Source of the DNA: Eopsaltria australis
Taxonomy: Eukaryota; Chordata; Aves; Passeriformes; Petroicidae
Assembly: GCA_034509425.1 (NCBI GenBank)
Contig: JAVTVJ010000858.1
Location: 558,001-622,000, forward strand
Reading direction: 5' to 3'
Length of the DNA: 64,000 nt
In this document: positions 63,184 through 64,000 of the stretch, piece after piece
Layout of the letters: each line of letters starts with the position of its first letter
How positions within the stretch are numbered: the stretch's first letter is position 1
The notes under the pieces: model-generated
What the model saw: the letters and a program-made list of their open reading frames with translations, nothing else
Told to the model about the DNA's origin: nothing
The model's database searches: none
Made by a program: the position numbers and the translations under genes

Positions 63184-64000
63184 CAAGTCCTGCCTAACCA
63201 ACCCAGTGGTTGTCTACAATGAAGTGACTACATCAGTGAGCAAGGGAAAGGTTACAAATATAATTTATTCTGTATTTCTGTAAAGTCTTTGACATGGTCC
63301 CCCACAACATCCTTTTCTCTGAATTGGGGAGAGATGGCTTCACTGAGTGGACTGTTGGATAAGAAAATGGTTGGATGGTCACGTTCAGAGGTTGATGGTT
63401 AACAGCTCAGAGTCCTGATGGACATCAGTGAGAAGTGGTGTCCCTCAGGGGTCTGTACTGGGACCAGTGTTATTTAATATCTTCATTAATGACATAGATG
63501 AAGGAAACGAGTGCACCCTCAGCAAATTAGCAGACAACACCAAGCTGAGCTGTGCAGCTGACACTCCTGAAGGATGGGATGCCATCCAGAGGGACCTGGA
63601 CAAGCTCAAGAAGTGGCCCCTGGGAATCTGATGAGGTTTAACAAGGCCAAGTGCTGGTGCTGCACCTGAATGAGATCAACCCCCAGTGTCAGCCCAGGCT
63701 GGGCATGAACAGACCCAGAGCAGCCCTGCCCAGAAGGACTTGGGGGTGCTGTGGGTGAGAGGCTGGACATGCCCCAGCCATGGCACTCACAGCCCAGAGA
63801 GCCAAACGTGTCCTGGGCTGCATCCAGAGCCCCGTGGGCAGCAGGGCAGGGAGGGGATTCTGCCCCTCTGCTCTGCTCTGCTCTGGTGAGACCCACCTGG
63901 AGCTCTGCATCCAGAGCTGGGGTCCCAGCACGGGAAAGGCATCAACCTGTTGGAGCGAGTCCAGAGGAGGGATGAAATACCTCTCCTACCAGGAAAGACT
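63184..64000 (+). mobile_element. CR1 LINE, reverse transcriptase C-terminal half and downstream, runs off window
   Basis: Starts at AAGTCCTGCCTAACCAACCC and follows CR1 ORF2 through the fingers and palm of the reverse transcriptase. CTTTGACATGGTCCCCCACA corresponds to the AFDxVPH motif region. An open piece at 63428-63631 reads [20 protein letters not shown], then [19 protein letters not shown], where family members have FADD at the catalytic site. The second catalytic Asp is Asn and Phe is Leu, so this copy is dead. A stop at 63629-63631 and frameshifts upstream of 63428 also break the ORF. Downstream, blocks such as GCCAAACGTGTCCTGGGCTG, GGGGATTCTGCCCCTCTGCT and TTGGAGCGAGTCCAGAGGAG match the rest of ORF2, with a deletion after GAGGAGGG. 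The 5' end is truncated. This is the youngest-looking CR1 here and continues past the right edge. Confidence 0.95.
63434..63631 (+). pseudogene. Decayed CR1 reverse transcriptase fragment
   Basis: About 65 codons of the CR1 ORF2 palm domain remain open. They begin at the [11 protein letters not shown] motif, include the position of the catalytic YADD-like box (here LADN, missing an essential Asp) and end with an early stop after [11 protein letters not shown]. The protein normally copies CR1 RNA into DNA at a nicked target. This piece cannot do so. The frame immediately upstream is shifted. Confidence 0.9.

Noticed and set aside
63606..63975. Overlapping frames near the right edge, up to 96 codons
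   Set aside because: They are out-of-frame readings of the CR1 element.
1..64000. CRISPR array, operon or bacterial mobile system
   Set aside because: No regularly spaced repeats, no bacterial gene density and no ribosome binding sites. The repeats present are avian retroelements.

Overview
The window reads as intergenic or intronic DNA from a bird, most likely a songbird-like genome. Four things point that way. Fragments of CR1 LINEs, the dominant avian retrotransposon, occur in both orientations. There are two avian-type endogenous retrovirus LTRs. Base composition is AT-rich and CpG-poor outside the LTRs. There are no closely packed open frames, ribosome binding sites or operons, so it is not bacterial. 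I could not identify the chromosome, the species or a neighbouring gene.

Layout: 1-16000 is unique-looking AT-rich sequence with small simple repeats. From 16000 to 18550 lies a cluster of four CR1 3'-end fragments, two in each orientation. At 19650-20190 there is a poly(A) run and a long T/G-rich low-complexity tract. At 21590-21870 a stretch looks like a conserved non-coding element. At 23789-25467 there is a complete solo LTR on the minus strand with 5-bp target-site duplications, a CpG-rich part, GC boxes and an internal 76-bp tandem repeat. From 25473 to 56850 I see mostly unique sequence with palindromes, a possible enhancer-like block near 34300-34480, a GC-richer hairpin patch near 41090-41330, and scattered microsatellites. 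At 56851-57085 there is another minus-strand CR1 end. At about 60388-60952 there is an ERVL-like LTR on the plus strand. From 63184 to the right edge a CR1 copy runs on the plus strand, carrying the C-terminal half of its reverse transcriptase (decayed) and part of the region downstream.

No protein-coding host gene is convincingly present. The longest open frames (about 60-156 codons) are of the size expected by chance in this much sequence, or lie inside LTRs. A few that look slightly better than chance are listed with low confidence. No RNA gene, CRISPR array or new multi-gene system was found. The most worthwhile leads are the CpG-rich solo LTR with its U3 repeat, the possible conserved non-coding blocks, and several perfect palindromes and hairpins.
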